Position numbers and translations under genes: made by a program
Assembly (NCBI GenBank): GCA_902826615.1
Contig: CADEFN010000009.1
Location: forward strand, 1 to 64,000
DNA from: an uncultured Gemmatimonadota bacterium
GTDB taxonomy: Bacteria > Gemmatimonadota > Gemmatimonadetes > Gemmatimonadales > Gemmatimonadaceae
Direction of reading: 5' to 3'
Length of the DNA: 64,000 nucleotides
Notes under the pieces: generated by a model
Database searches by the model: none
What the model saw: the letters and a program-made list of their open reading frames with translations, nothing else
What the model was told of the DNA's origin: nothing
Shown here: piece by piece, positions 16,859-24,593 of the stretch
Layout of the letters: the number at the start of each line of letters is the position of its first letter
How positions within the stretch are numbered: position 1 is the first letter of the stretch

Positions 16859-17905
16859 GTGTCTGCACTGCAGTCGATCATCTTTGTGGCTGGACTGGCG
16901 ACGGGCGCAGCTCTGGCCTGGTTGCTGGTTCGGGGACGAGGCCAGGCACGGGAGGCGGCGCTCGAGGCCACTCTCGCGTCGGAGCGGGGGTTTGCCGCTG
17001 AGCGCAGGGCACAGGGTGATCGGGCCGATGCCTTGCTGGCGCAACTCGTCGCCCTCACCGATACCCACCGCGATCTCAGCCTGCAAACGCAGCATGTGCT
17101 GGACTCCCTGCGTTCCCCGGTGGTGCGCGGGCAGTGGGGCGAAATGCAGCTGCGCCGAGTGTGCGAGCTGGCCCACATGGTCGAACATGTGGACTTCGAG
17201 CTGCAGGTCTCCACCGACGGTCCCTCGCGACTTCGCCCCGATCTCACCGTGCTTCTCCCCGGTGGCCGGACGATCGTGGTGGATGCCAAAGCACCGATGC
17301 AGGGGTACCTCGACGCCGTCGACGCCACGGATGACGGCGAGCGTGTCGACGCACTGCGGGCGCATGCCAGGGAAGTGCGGGCGCATGTGGTGCGCCTGGG
17401 CGCCAAGGGGTATTGGGAACAGTTCGAGGAGTCGCCCGACTTTGTGGTGCTCTTTCTCCCCGGCGAGGCGCTCTTCAGTGCTGCGCTCCAGTACGACGCC
17501 ACCCTCATCGAAGACGCGGTTCAGCGCCGTGTCATCCTCGCCTCCCCGACCACACTCATCGCGCTGTTGCGTGCGGTGGGATACGGGTGGGAACGCGACC
17601 GGTCGTCGCGGCACGCCGAGGAGATCGCCTCGTTAGGTCAGGCGTTGCATGGCCGGCTCGGGCAGTTTACCGGACACATGACCGAGGTGCGCAAAGGGCT
17701 GGAGCGGGCCACGGAGGCCTACAACCGGAGTGTCGGCGCACTCGAACAGCGGGTGCTCCCCCTGGCCAGACGCGTGGGGGACCTCGCAGGCTCGGGCGAT
17801 GGTCAGACGGAGGTCCTCCAGCCGGTTGACGTCGCCCTGCGGACACCTGCTATCGTCCCGTCGCGGGCGTCCGCTGCTCCACCGTCACCTCTGGAAAACG
17901 TCTGA
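16859..17905 (+). CDS. rmuC: RmuC family DNA recombination protein
   Basis: The 348-residue product has an N-terminal membrane anchor (about residues 5-25), an Ala/Glu-rich helical stretch, and the RmuC nuclease-like domain. Conserved segments are RGQWGEMQLRRVCELAHM, RPDLTVLLPGGRTIVVDAK and FVVLFLPGEALFSAAL. RmuC proteins limit inversion between short repeats and have a predicted PD-(D/E)xK-like core. The GTG start has AGGAGG 5-7 nt upstream. Its last 56 nt overlap the converging lipase gene. A CGTTAGGC copy lies 22 nt upstream of the start. Confidence 0.9.
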   Translation: MSALQSIIFVAGLATGAALAWLLVRGRGQAREAALEATLASERGFAAERRAQGDRADALLAQLVALTDTHRDLSLQTQHVLDSLRSPVVRGQWGEMQLRRVCELAHMVEHVDFELQVSTDGPSRLRPDLTVLLPGGRTIVVDAKAPMQGYLDAVDATDDGERVDALRAHAREVRAHVVRLGAKGYWEQFEESPDFVVLFLPGEALFSAALQYDATLIEDAVQRRVILASPTTLIALLRAVGYGWERDRSSRHAEEIASLGQALHGRLGQFTGHMTEVRKGLERATEAYNRSVGALEQRVLPLARRVGDLAGSGDGQTEVLQPVDVALRTPAIVPSRASAAPPSPLENV

Positions 17906-19307
17906 GCGTGGTGGCATCAAAGGGTTCGCCTCGCAGATGCTGGCTGAAAAATCCCACCACGCTCGCGTTCATGATGTCATGGATTTCGGCCGCCGGGATG
18001 CCCCCGAGCACGCCGATTCGCTGGAAGAGCGGGGAGAGAAAGCCAAGGTCGGTGTAGTCCAGATGCATGGAACGGGCGACCGTCATGGAAATGGATGGAG
18101 CGGTGGCGCGCTGAGCGAAGAGCTCATGCATGTAGCGGTTTGGTTCGCTCGTGACAAAAAAGAAGGGACGTGGCATCGGGATGTCCGTCGCTTCGCCGAA
18201 GGTGAGCCCGTCGAGATTCATGCCAGCGACGCACCGCACGTCGAGCGTGCAGAAGTTTGCCGCCGTCGCCCCACCGAACGACATGCCAAAGACGCCGAGT
18301 GTGTCGGTCACGAGCCGGCCGGGCCACAACGGCTCCGCCGCGTCGACGGCGTTTCGCAGCGCCAGCTGGTCGGCAACAAACCGCGTGTCATCGGTCCACC
18401 GCCGGATGCTGCTGTCGAGCGGTGCGGCGCGCTGCATCTCGGCGATCAGTGACCGGAGTTGCGTGGTGTCCTTCAGGGTTGTGAGTTGCCCGGTGAGTGT
18501 CGCCATCCGCGCGATGGTGGCTGAGTCGGGTGTGGCCATGGGAGAGACAAGCCGCGCCACGTGGCCATCGGGAAACACCACCGACCCTGCTTCGTGGGAG
18601 TGGGCGATGCTGGCGACAACAAATCCGTGTGAGGCAAGCGCTTCCATCTGCACGCTGTTCTGCGACTCGTACCCGGCTCCGTACCCGTGCGAGAAAATGA
18701 CCACCGGCCAGCGTGCATGCCGTCGGCTGAGTGGTGCATCGAGGTGGCTGTGTGTCGGGATTCGTTCGAGGTGGTCGAGCGCGAAGCGGGGAAGGCTCAG
18801 CGTGCGGCTGAGTTCGCGGCTTCGCGCGAGAGTCGAAAATGGTTCGGGAGTACCGGTGACGGAGTCGGCAGGATACCAGAGACGAACCAGGAGCCGCCGT
18901 TTGTCTGTGGAGTCGGGTGTCAGCTCTTCGGAACGTGTGCTGTCGGTGAGCACGAGGTAGCGTGTCCCGATGGCGTATTCCCCCGACGGGGTCGGCATGG
19001 AAAAGAGCGGGAAGGCCCAGGCAAGGAGTCCGCCGGCCGCGAGGGCCACCAGGCCCGCTGATCCAACGGCGCGCCGGAGCCCGAGACGTTCATACGAGCG
19101 ACCCCGTGCACTGAATGCCGTGAGCAACGCCAGGCCGTACACGGGCAAAAACGAGGTACGGTAGGCGATTCCGAGGTGCACTCCGGCGACCGCGAGGGCA
19201 GCGAGCGGGAGGTACCTGAGGGGCCCGCTGAGAGGCCGCGATGGAAAAAAGACGGCGATGGCCGCAAGCGCGACCAGAGCGAATGGAACGATGTCTATGG
19301 GGCGCAT
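17850..19307 (-). CDS. Membrane-anchored PAF-acetylhydrolase-like lipase
   Basis: The 485-residue product begins with three or four predicted membrane helices (to about residue 105), then an alpha/beta-hydrolase domain. The oxyanion region appears as VVIFSHGYGAGYES and the nucleophile elbow as GMSFGG. A late MHLDYTD probably carries the catalytic His. The pattern resembles platelet-activating factor acetylhydrolase and related esterases. The substrate is unknown. The start is set at MRPIDIVPF, where the first helix begins. The 3' end overlaps rmuC by 56 nt in convergent orientation. Confidence 0.8.
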   Translation of the reverse strand: MRPIDIVPFALVALAAIAVFFPSRPLSGPLRYLPLAALAVAGVHLGIAYRTSFLPVYGLALLTAFSARGRSYERLGLRRAVGSAGLVALAAGGLLAWAFPLFSMPTPSGEYAIGTRYLVLTDSTRSEELTPDSTDKRRLLVRLWYPADSVTGTPEPFSTLARSRELSRTLSLPRFALDHLERIPTHSHLDAPLSRRHARWPVVIFSHGYGAGYESQNSVQMEALASHGFVVASIAHSHEAGSVVFPDGHVARLVSPMATPDSATIARMATLTGQLTTLKDTTQLRSLIAEMQRAAPLDSSIRRWTDDTRFVADQLALRNAVDAAEPLWPGRLVTDTLGVFGMSFGGATAANFCTLDVRCVAGMNLDGLTFGEATDIPMPRPFFFVTSEPNRYMHELFAQRATAPSISMTVARSMHLDYTDLGFLSPLFQRIGVLGGIPAAEIHDIMNASVVGFFSQHLRGEPFDATTLRRFPEVTVEQRTPATGR

Positions 19308-19421
19308 GCTGCGAGTGAGGGCACGGGAAGCTCGGCGCGTGGCGTGGCCCCCGCAAGCTGCCCTCGACGAGGCGGAAACATCGCAGCACATTCCCCGGGA
19401 CCCACAACCCCAGCCCCCCAC

Positions 19422-20729
19422 ATGCTCTCTCGCCGGACTTTCCTCGCCACTACCTCGGTCGCTGCAGCAGGGGCGGCATGCGCGCCCCGCGCCAATGATG
19501 CCGAAGCACAGGGCGCTCCAGCAGCCTCCGACCTTCCACCCGCCATCGCGGCGCTCACACCGATGAAGGATGGTGTGGTGCCCATTTCGGTGGACGAGCG
19601 AAAAGGTCGGCTCGAAAAGGCGCGCCGCCTGATGGCCGAAAACAAGCTCGATGCCCTCATGCTGACCGGTGGAACGTCGATGGTGTACTTCACCGGGATG
19701 CAGTGGGGCAATTCGGAGCGGCTCACCTGCGCGATTATTCCGGCGAAGGGGAATGCCTTCATCGTGACGCCCAAGTTCGAGGAGGAGCGCACGATCGAAC
19801 AGGCGAAACTCGGCCCGTTAGGCGCAGAGACCCGGGTGCTCACCTGGGAAGAACATGAAAACCCGTACGAGCGCGTGGCGCAGGGGCTGCGCGACCTCGG
19901 GGTCTCGACCGGCGCGATCGGAATCGAGGAGACGGTCAAGTATGTGTTCAGTGCAGGTGTGGGGTCCGCGGCGCCCAACATCAGAGTGATGTCGGGGACC
20001 CCGGTGAGTGCCGGCTGCCGCATCGTCAAGGACGAGCACGAGCTTGCGCTGATGCGTCACGCGTCGGCTGTGACGCTCAAGGCCTACGAAGCGGCCTACA
20101 AGTCCCTCAAGGAAGGGATGACGCAGGGTGACTTTGCCAAGCTGGTCTCGCTGGCCCACGACCGGCTGGGCTACTCCGGCAGCGCCGGCGTACAGGTTGG
20201 AGAGTTCTCGGCACTCCCGCATGGCTCGGTCACGCCGCAAACGGTGCGCGAAGGGTCGATCCTGCTCATCGACGGCGGGTGCAAGGTGGAAGGCTACAGC
20301 TCCGACATCTCGCGCACCTTTGTGTTAGGCAAGGCCACCGACCGGATGAAGCAGGTGTTCGACGTCGAGTTGCGGGCGCAGACGGCCGCGCTCAAGGCGG
20401 CCAAACCCGGCGTGCCCTGCGAAGCGGTTGATGCGGCCGCGCGCAAGGTGATCGAGGACGGCGGCTTTGGCCCCGCCTACAAGTACTTCACGCATCGCGT
20501 GGGGCATGGCATGGGGATGGACGGTCACGAGTGGCCCTACCTGGTGAAGGGAAACGCCTTGCCGCTCGCTCCGGGCATGACCTTTTCGGATGAACCGGGG
20601 ATCTACATCCCGGGGGAATTCGGCATCCGTCTCGAAGACGACATGTACATCACGGCCGATGGTGCCGGTCTCTTCACACCGCAGAGCCCCAGCCTCGAAG
20701 ATCCCTTCGGGCCTGCTCCCACGATGTAG
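19422..20729 (+). CDS. Tat-exported M24 aminopeptidase (Xaa-Pro type)
   Basis: The 435-residue product starts with a twin-arginine signal (SRRTFLATTS), with a Cys after AGAA that may make it a lipoprotein. The N-terminal creatinase-type domain is followed by the M24 pita-bread domain with all five metal ligands visible: Asp in IDGGC, Asp in SSDISR, His in HRVGHGMG, Glu in SDEPGIY and Glu in IRLEDD. Members remove residues before proline or cleave related amides. Tat export fits a metal-loaded enzyme folded before transport. Confidence 0.9.
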   Translation: MLSRRTFLATTSVAAAGAACAPRANDAEAQGAPAASDLPPAIAALTPMKDGVVPISVDERKGRLEKARRLMAENKLDALMLTGGTSMVYFTGMQWGNSERLTCAIIPAKGNAFIVTPKFEEERTIEQAKLGPLGAETRVLTWEEHENPYERVAQGLRDLGVSTGAIGIEETVKYVFSAGVGSAAPNIRVMSGTPVSAGCRIVKDEHELALMRHASAVTLKAYEAAYKSLKEGMTQGDFAKLVSLAHDRLGYSGSAGVQVGEFSALPHGSVTPQTVREGSILLIDGGCKVEGYSSDISRTFVLGKATDRMKQVFDVELRAQTAALKAAKPGVPCEAVDAAARKVIEDGGFGPAYKYFTHRVGHGMGMDGHEWPYLVKGNALPLAPGMTFSDEPGIYIPGEFGIRLEDDMYITADGAGLFTPQSPSLEDPFGPAPTM

Positions 20730-20780
20730 GTGATGCGTGCTGCCGGTCGCGACAGCCGTCGCGGCCGGCGCGGTGCATGG

Positions 20781-21053
20781 TCAGCGCAGATAGCGGCGCG
20801 CCACCTGTTCCAGGCGGTCGTTCTTTGCCTTCTCCGCTTCCTTGAGCACTTCCTCGACATACCGGCGGAGGAGTGGTTCGCCCCAGTAGTACCCGGTGGC
20901 TCGCTCGGCGAGCTGCGTTTCGTTCACACAGGCAGCCTCGAGCAGCGCACGCGCCGCGGCTCGGTCGTAGCCGGGGTCGTCTCGTTCGGGTAGGGCGTAG
21001 TTGCGGCGGGGCATTTCCCCTTCCGCGTCGTCTCGCAGAAACGCTCGTGACAC
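20781..21053 (-). CDS. Small protein of unknown function
   Basis: The 90-residue product has no signal peptide or membrane segment. It is rich in Arg, Glu and Ala, with a YYWGEPLLRRYV segment and a long charged C-terminal helix. I do not recognise a family. It lies 65 nt downstream of the LytTR regulator on the same strand, so it could be the last gene of that operon. The GTG start is uncertain, and MPRRNY at residue 14 is an alternative. Confidence 0.5.
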   Translation of the reverse strand: MSRAFLRDDAEGEMPRRNYALPERDDPGYDRAAARALLEAACVNETQLAERATGYYWGEPLLRRYVEEVLKEAEKAKNDRLEQVARRYLR

Positions 21054-21118
21054 CGCTTGGATTCCTTCGGGGCAGTCGTGTCCAGCAAGTTAACGCCTTG
21101 CCCCGGCAGGGCAGTGGG

Positions 21119-21886
21119 TCAGCCCGTGGCGAGGCGTGCGCGGAAGCTATCCCGGTACCCACGGCTGAGTGTGATCCGGGCCCCGGTGGTGAGGAGTACC
21201 ACGTGCTCGCCGCCAAAGAGTGGCTGCAGCTCACGCACCCGCGCAAGATTCACGATGGCTGAGCGATGGGCGCGGGCAAAGCCACTCCCCTCGAGTTGCT
21301 GTTCCACGTCGCGCATGGACTCGCGCAGCATCCAGGTGCGCACGCGGGTGTGGAGCTTGACGTAGTTGTCCGCGGCCTCGATCCAGTCGATGTCGTCCAC
21401 AGGCACGACCGTGATGCGGCCGTCGTCCTTGACCAGGAGCCGTTGCGCGGACTGAGCGCGCGCGCGGATACTGCCCAGCGCTGCCTGCCACTCCCCGGCT
21501 CGCATGGCCTGTTCGGGATCGCCAAGACGCTGCAGGGCCCGCGTGATGGCGGTGGTGAAGCGCTCTTCCTCGAAGGGTTTGAGCAGGTAATCCACCGCGT
21601 GCACGTCGAAGGCGCGCACCGCGAAGTCATTGAAGGCGGTCACAAACACCACCGCCGGTGGCACCTGTGAGCCGAGTGCCTCCATGACGCCAAAGCCATC
21701 GAGCTCCGGCATCTGGATATCAAGCAGCATCAGCTCGGGTTTGAGCGTGCGGACCATTTCCACGGCCTCGGTGCCGGAGCGTGCTTCGCCCACCCACTGG
21801 AGTCGCCCATCCTTGTCGACAAAGTCGCGCATGCCGCTTCGCACAAGCGGTTCGTCGTCCACGACCAGCACGCGAGCCTCAGGCAT
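21119..21886 (-). CDS. LytTR-family response regulator
   Basis: The 255-residue product has an N-terminal receiver domain with acidic residues Asp10-Asp11, phospho-acceptor Asp56 (LLDIQMP) and the conserved Lys in LLKPFEEE. The C-terminal LytTR DNA-binding domain (about 145-250) contains IDWIEAADNYVKLHT and FARAHRSAIVNL. LytTR proteins bind promoters of exported or membrane functions. It overlaps the end of the histidine kinase gene by 8 nt, so the two form a translationally linked two-component pair. Confidence 0.93.
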   Translation of the reverse strand: MPEARVLVVDDEPLVRSGMRDFVDKDGRLQWVGEARSGTEAVEMVRTLKPELMLLDIQMPELDGFGVMEALGSQVPPAVVFVTAFNDFAVRAFDVHAVDYLLKPFEEERFTTAITRALQRLGDPEQAMRAGEWQAALGSIRARAQSAQRLLVKDDGRITVVPVDDIDWIEAADNYVKLHTRVRTWMLRESMRDVEQQLEGSGFARAHRSAIVNLARVRELQPLFGGEHVVLLTTGARITLSRGYRDSFRARLATG

Positions 21887-23021
21887 GGGTCGTACGCTCT
21901 GCGCTCACGGGGTGAATGCGCCACGGAATGCGCACGGTAACCTCGGCACCTCCACCGGGTTGCGGGGCAAACACGAGGTTGTGTGCGTCTCCGTACAGAC
22001 CGCTCAGTCGCGCCCGTGTGACCGAGAGCCCCACTCCATCTCGCGCTGCCGCAGCGGCGATGGTGCGGCCCGAGTTGCGCACCACGATCTCGAGCCATCG
22101 GTCCATCTGGCGCGCCGACACGGCGATCTGCCCGGTGCCGGCGCTCGGCGCAATGCCGTGTTTGATGGCGTTTTCGACGATGGGCTGCAAGAGCAAATCC
22201 GGGACGGCGCCCTGCAGCACTTCACGGGGCACGTCGTACGTGACGGTGAGCCGGTCGGCGAATCGTACACTTTCAATGTCGAGATAGAGGCGCACGAGTT
22301 CCAGCTCGGCTTCCAGCGTGACCTCTTGCGCCTGGGCACGTGACATGGTGAGACGCAGCAGGTCTCCCAGCCGGGCCACCATGCGGGTCGCGGCGGCCGG
22401 GTCTTCCCGAATGAGCACCGTGATCGCGTGAAGCGTATTGAAGAGAAAGTGCGGGTGCACCTGCATCTTGAGGGCCGCCAGCTGCGACTGGACGAGCTGC
22501 CCCTCGAGCTGTGATGTGGCGACGTCGCGACGGCGGAGCGCCTCACGCGAGTCGAGTGTCGACGCCACGCCGAGAATTGCGGCGTACGTGAGGGCGCCCG
22601 GAATGATGCGCCCGAAGACCGCGAAGATGAGGAGAGGCGCCAGGCCGGCTTCGGCGGGTGCCCCGGGGTTCAGCCGCGCCGAGATCCAGAGTGTGATAGG
22701 CAGCCACAACGCCTCCATGACCACCGACAACACGACCGAGAGCATGGCATGCATGCCCATGGCGCGCCCCAAACCGGGGCGTGCGAGTGGATACCGGCGC
22801 TGTGCCGCAAAGACGAGCGGAGTGACCAATGCCCACACCATCCAGCGCGGAAACTGGAGGGCGGCGTAGGGCCACTCCTTGTTGAGCAGTCCACGCGTGG
22901 CGTATCCGGCGATTGACTGAAGCGTCGCAATGACCGCCGGGACAAGAAAGGCGATGAGCACCCACTTCCACCGTGGTCGCACGCCGTCGTGCGGCGCCGA
23001 TGAAAGTGGGGCGTCGCTCAT
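21879..23021 (-). CDS. LytS-type sensor histidine kinase
   Basis: The 380-residue product has four predicted membrane helices in its first 155 residues and little extracytoplasmic loop, so it may sense a membrane-embedded cue or a partner protein. The His_kinase domain follows, with VHPHFLFNTLHAI (acceptor His191) and an ATPase domain with VENAIKHG and GVGLS. Its start codon lies 3 nt after the stop of an upstream secreted unknown, and the response regulator overlaps its end by 8 nt. The three genes look co-transcribed. Confidence 0.9.
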   Translation of the reverse strand: MSDAPLSSAPHDGVRPRWKWVLIAFLVPAVIATLQSIAGYATRGLLNKEWPYAALQFPRWMVWALVTPLVFAAQRRYPLARPGLGRAMGMHAMLSVVLSVVMEALWLPITLWISARLNPGAPAEAGLAPLLIFAVFGRIIPGALTYAAILGVASTLDSREALRRRDVATSQLEGQLVQSQLAALKMQVHPHFLFNTLHAITVLIREDPAAATRMVARLGDLLRLTMSRAQAQEVTLEAELELVRLYLDIESVRFADRLTVTYDVPREVLQGAVPDLLLQPIVENAIKHGIAPSAGTGQIAVSARQMDRWLEIVVRNSGRTIAAAAARDGVGLSVTRARLSGLYGDAHNLVFAPQPGGGAEVTVRIPWRIHPVSAERTTHA

Positions 23022-23024
23022 TGC

Positions 23025-24482
23025 CTAACGCGTAGCGGGAGCGGGTGCATTCACCGTGCGTGCATGACCCAGCCGTTCCACCTTCCAGCCGCGGCGTTTG
23101 GCATGGTCCATCACCATCCCCTGCACAATGGGATCCACCGCCAGCGCCTGATAGACCCATCTGAGCGAGGGAACCCAGGCGATCAACCCTCCTGGCGTGC
23201 CGGGAGCGTCGAAGGGCTCCACCCAGAGGGAGTCGCCATCGAATACGGCCCAGCGCCCTCGCTCCACACCACGTGAGGCATCGGGTTTTGCCTTCCAATT
23301 GGCCAGCACCACCTTGGCTCCGCGTTGAGCTCCTCGGCCAAGATAGACGGGGAGGCCCTTGTCCGCGAACCAGGCGATGCTCCCGCGGGGAGCGCCTGCC
23401 ACGGTCATGAGCATGGCGCCGAATCCGCTGCCCTGGTCGTGCGATACCAGCCACTGGTGCTCCTGCTCGGTGCGCGCCGGCACCGACGATCCTTCGAGCA
23501 GCACCCAGCGACGCCCGACCTTGACTGCTGTCGGTGAAAAGCCCGGTTGTGCACCGAGCAGCGCAAAGCGCGACTCCATCACCCGCGCCGAGTCGAGAGA
23601 GAGGTCCCACATCGGGCGGGTGGCTGTGGCCTGGTACTCTGTGCGCACAGCGTCGGTCACGACAAAGGAATCAGGTGTGGCTGCAACGTCGAATTTGGCG
23701 CCCAGAATGGTAATGCGTTTGTAGGGTCGTCCGATACGTGAGATGTCCCACTGTGTGGGATACCGGATGCCGGTGGTACCTGGCACCGGCAACGACCGCC
23801 AGGCCCCGAACCAGACTTCCACTTCCATCTCGCCATATGGAGCAAGGCCGAAGTCATTGGGATGGTTGGCGCGGTAGCGCACCATCGCCAGCATGCCGTC
23901 CGTTTGCCGGACAAACACGGTGGAGGGGAACCGATCAATGGTTGCCTGCACGCGGGCGTGGGCCACACCATCAATGGACGTGTCCGGAAGGGAACGCAGA
24001 TCGCGTGCGGTCGCTGCCAGGAGGAGCAGACGTTCCGGGGCAAAGGCAAAGAGTTCCCGGCGTTCGTCGACATAGGCGATGTTCAGGGCTCCCCAGGTCA
24101 GGGGGGCGTTAGGCGCGGCCGGGCGCAACCGCGCGGCCACCGAATCGCGAACGAGGTCGACGATTTCAGGCCCCCCGGTGGTGGGCCCGACAAAACGCCG
24201 AGTGTTGCGCCAGGCCGGAATGGAGTAGTCACGCAGGTCGGTGACACGTTCGTATGACCCGACGACATCGCCGTAGGGTCTGTCTTCGAAAGTCTGACGG
24301 TGCCACAGCGTCATCTGCTCGAAGCGTACCCGGGTGACCGCCTGGAGGGTGGCCATTCCTCCCATTCGTTCGATGGCCAGGTCAACGACAGGTCGCGGTG
24401 CTGGTCCCTGTGCCTGCACCGTCGACCAGCAGGAGCAGGCGAGGCAGAGGATGACACGTGTGGCTGGAAAACTCTTGATCAT
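23025..24482 (-). CDS. Secreted protein of unknown function beside a two-component system
   Basis: The 485-residue product has a signal peptide ending near VQAQ. Its first 100 residues (AIERMGGMATLQAVTRVRFEQ) resemble the start of exported proteins with a lipoprotein-carrier-like fold. The rest is beta-rich, with repeated Trp/Gly strands. The shape recalls exported proteins with a metallo-hydrolase-like C-terminus, but I see no HxHxDH, so an enzyme role is not supported. It ends 3 nt before the kinase start, and its TAG stop lies in a CGTTAGGC motif. It may be a ligand-binding partner of the kinase; that is inference. Confidence 0.65.
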   Translation of the reverse strand: MIKSFPATRVILCLACSCWSTVQAQGPAPRPVVDLAIERMGGMATLQAVTRVRFEQMTLWHRQTFEDRPYGDVVGSYERVTDLRDYSIPAWRNTRRFVGPTTGGPEIVDLVRDSVAARLRPAAPNAPLTWGALNIAYVDERRELFAFAPERLLLLAATARDLRSLPDTSIDGVAHARVQATIDRFPSTVFVRQTDGMLAMVRYRANHPNDFGLAPYGEMEVEVWFGAWRSLPVPGTTGIRYPTQWDISRIGRPYKRITILGAKFDVAATPDSFVVTDAVRTEYQATATRPMWDLSLDSARVMESRFALLGAQPGFSPTAVKVGRRWVLLEGSSVPARTEQEHQWLVSHDQGSGFGAMLMTVAGAPRGSIAWFADKGLPVYLGRGAQRGAKVVLANWKAKPDASRGVERGRWAVFDGDSLWVEPFDAPGTPGGLIAWVPSLRWVYQALAVDPIVQGMVMDHAKRRGWKVERLGHARTVNAPAPATR

Positions 24483-24593
24483 GAATACAGAACCGATGAT
24501 GAGGTGCTGTGATCATCGGACGGAGTGGCGGTGGCGACTACAACGGAGTGGCGAGTAACGGAGGGGTGGGGTGAACGACGTCGGAATCCTCGG

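Noticed and set aside
23025-24482. Metallo-beta-lactamase fold for the secreted unknown
   Set aside because: The overall shape suggested it, but no HxHxDH or equivalent metal ligands are visible.
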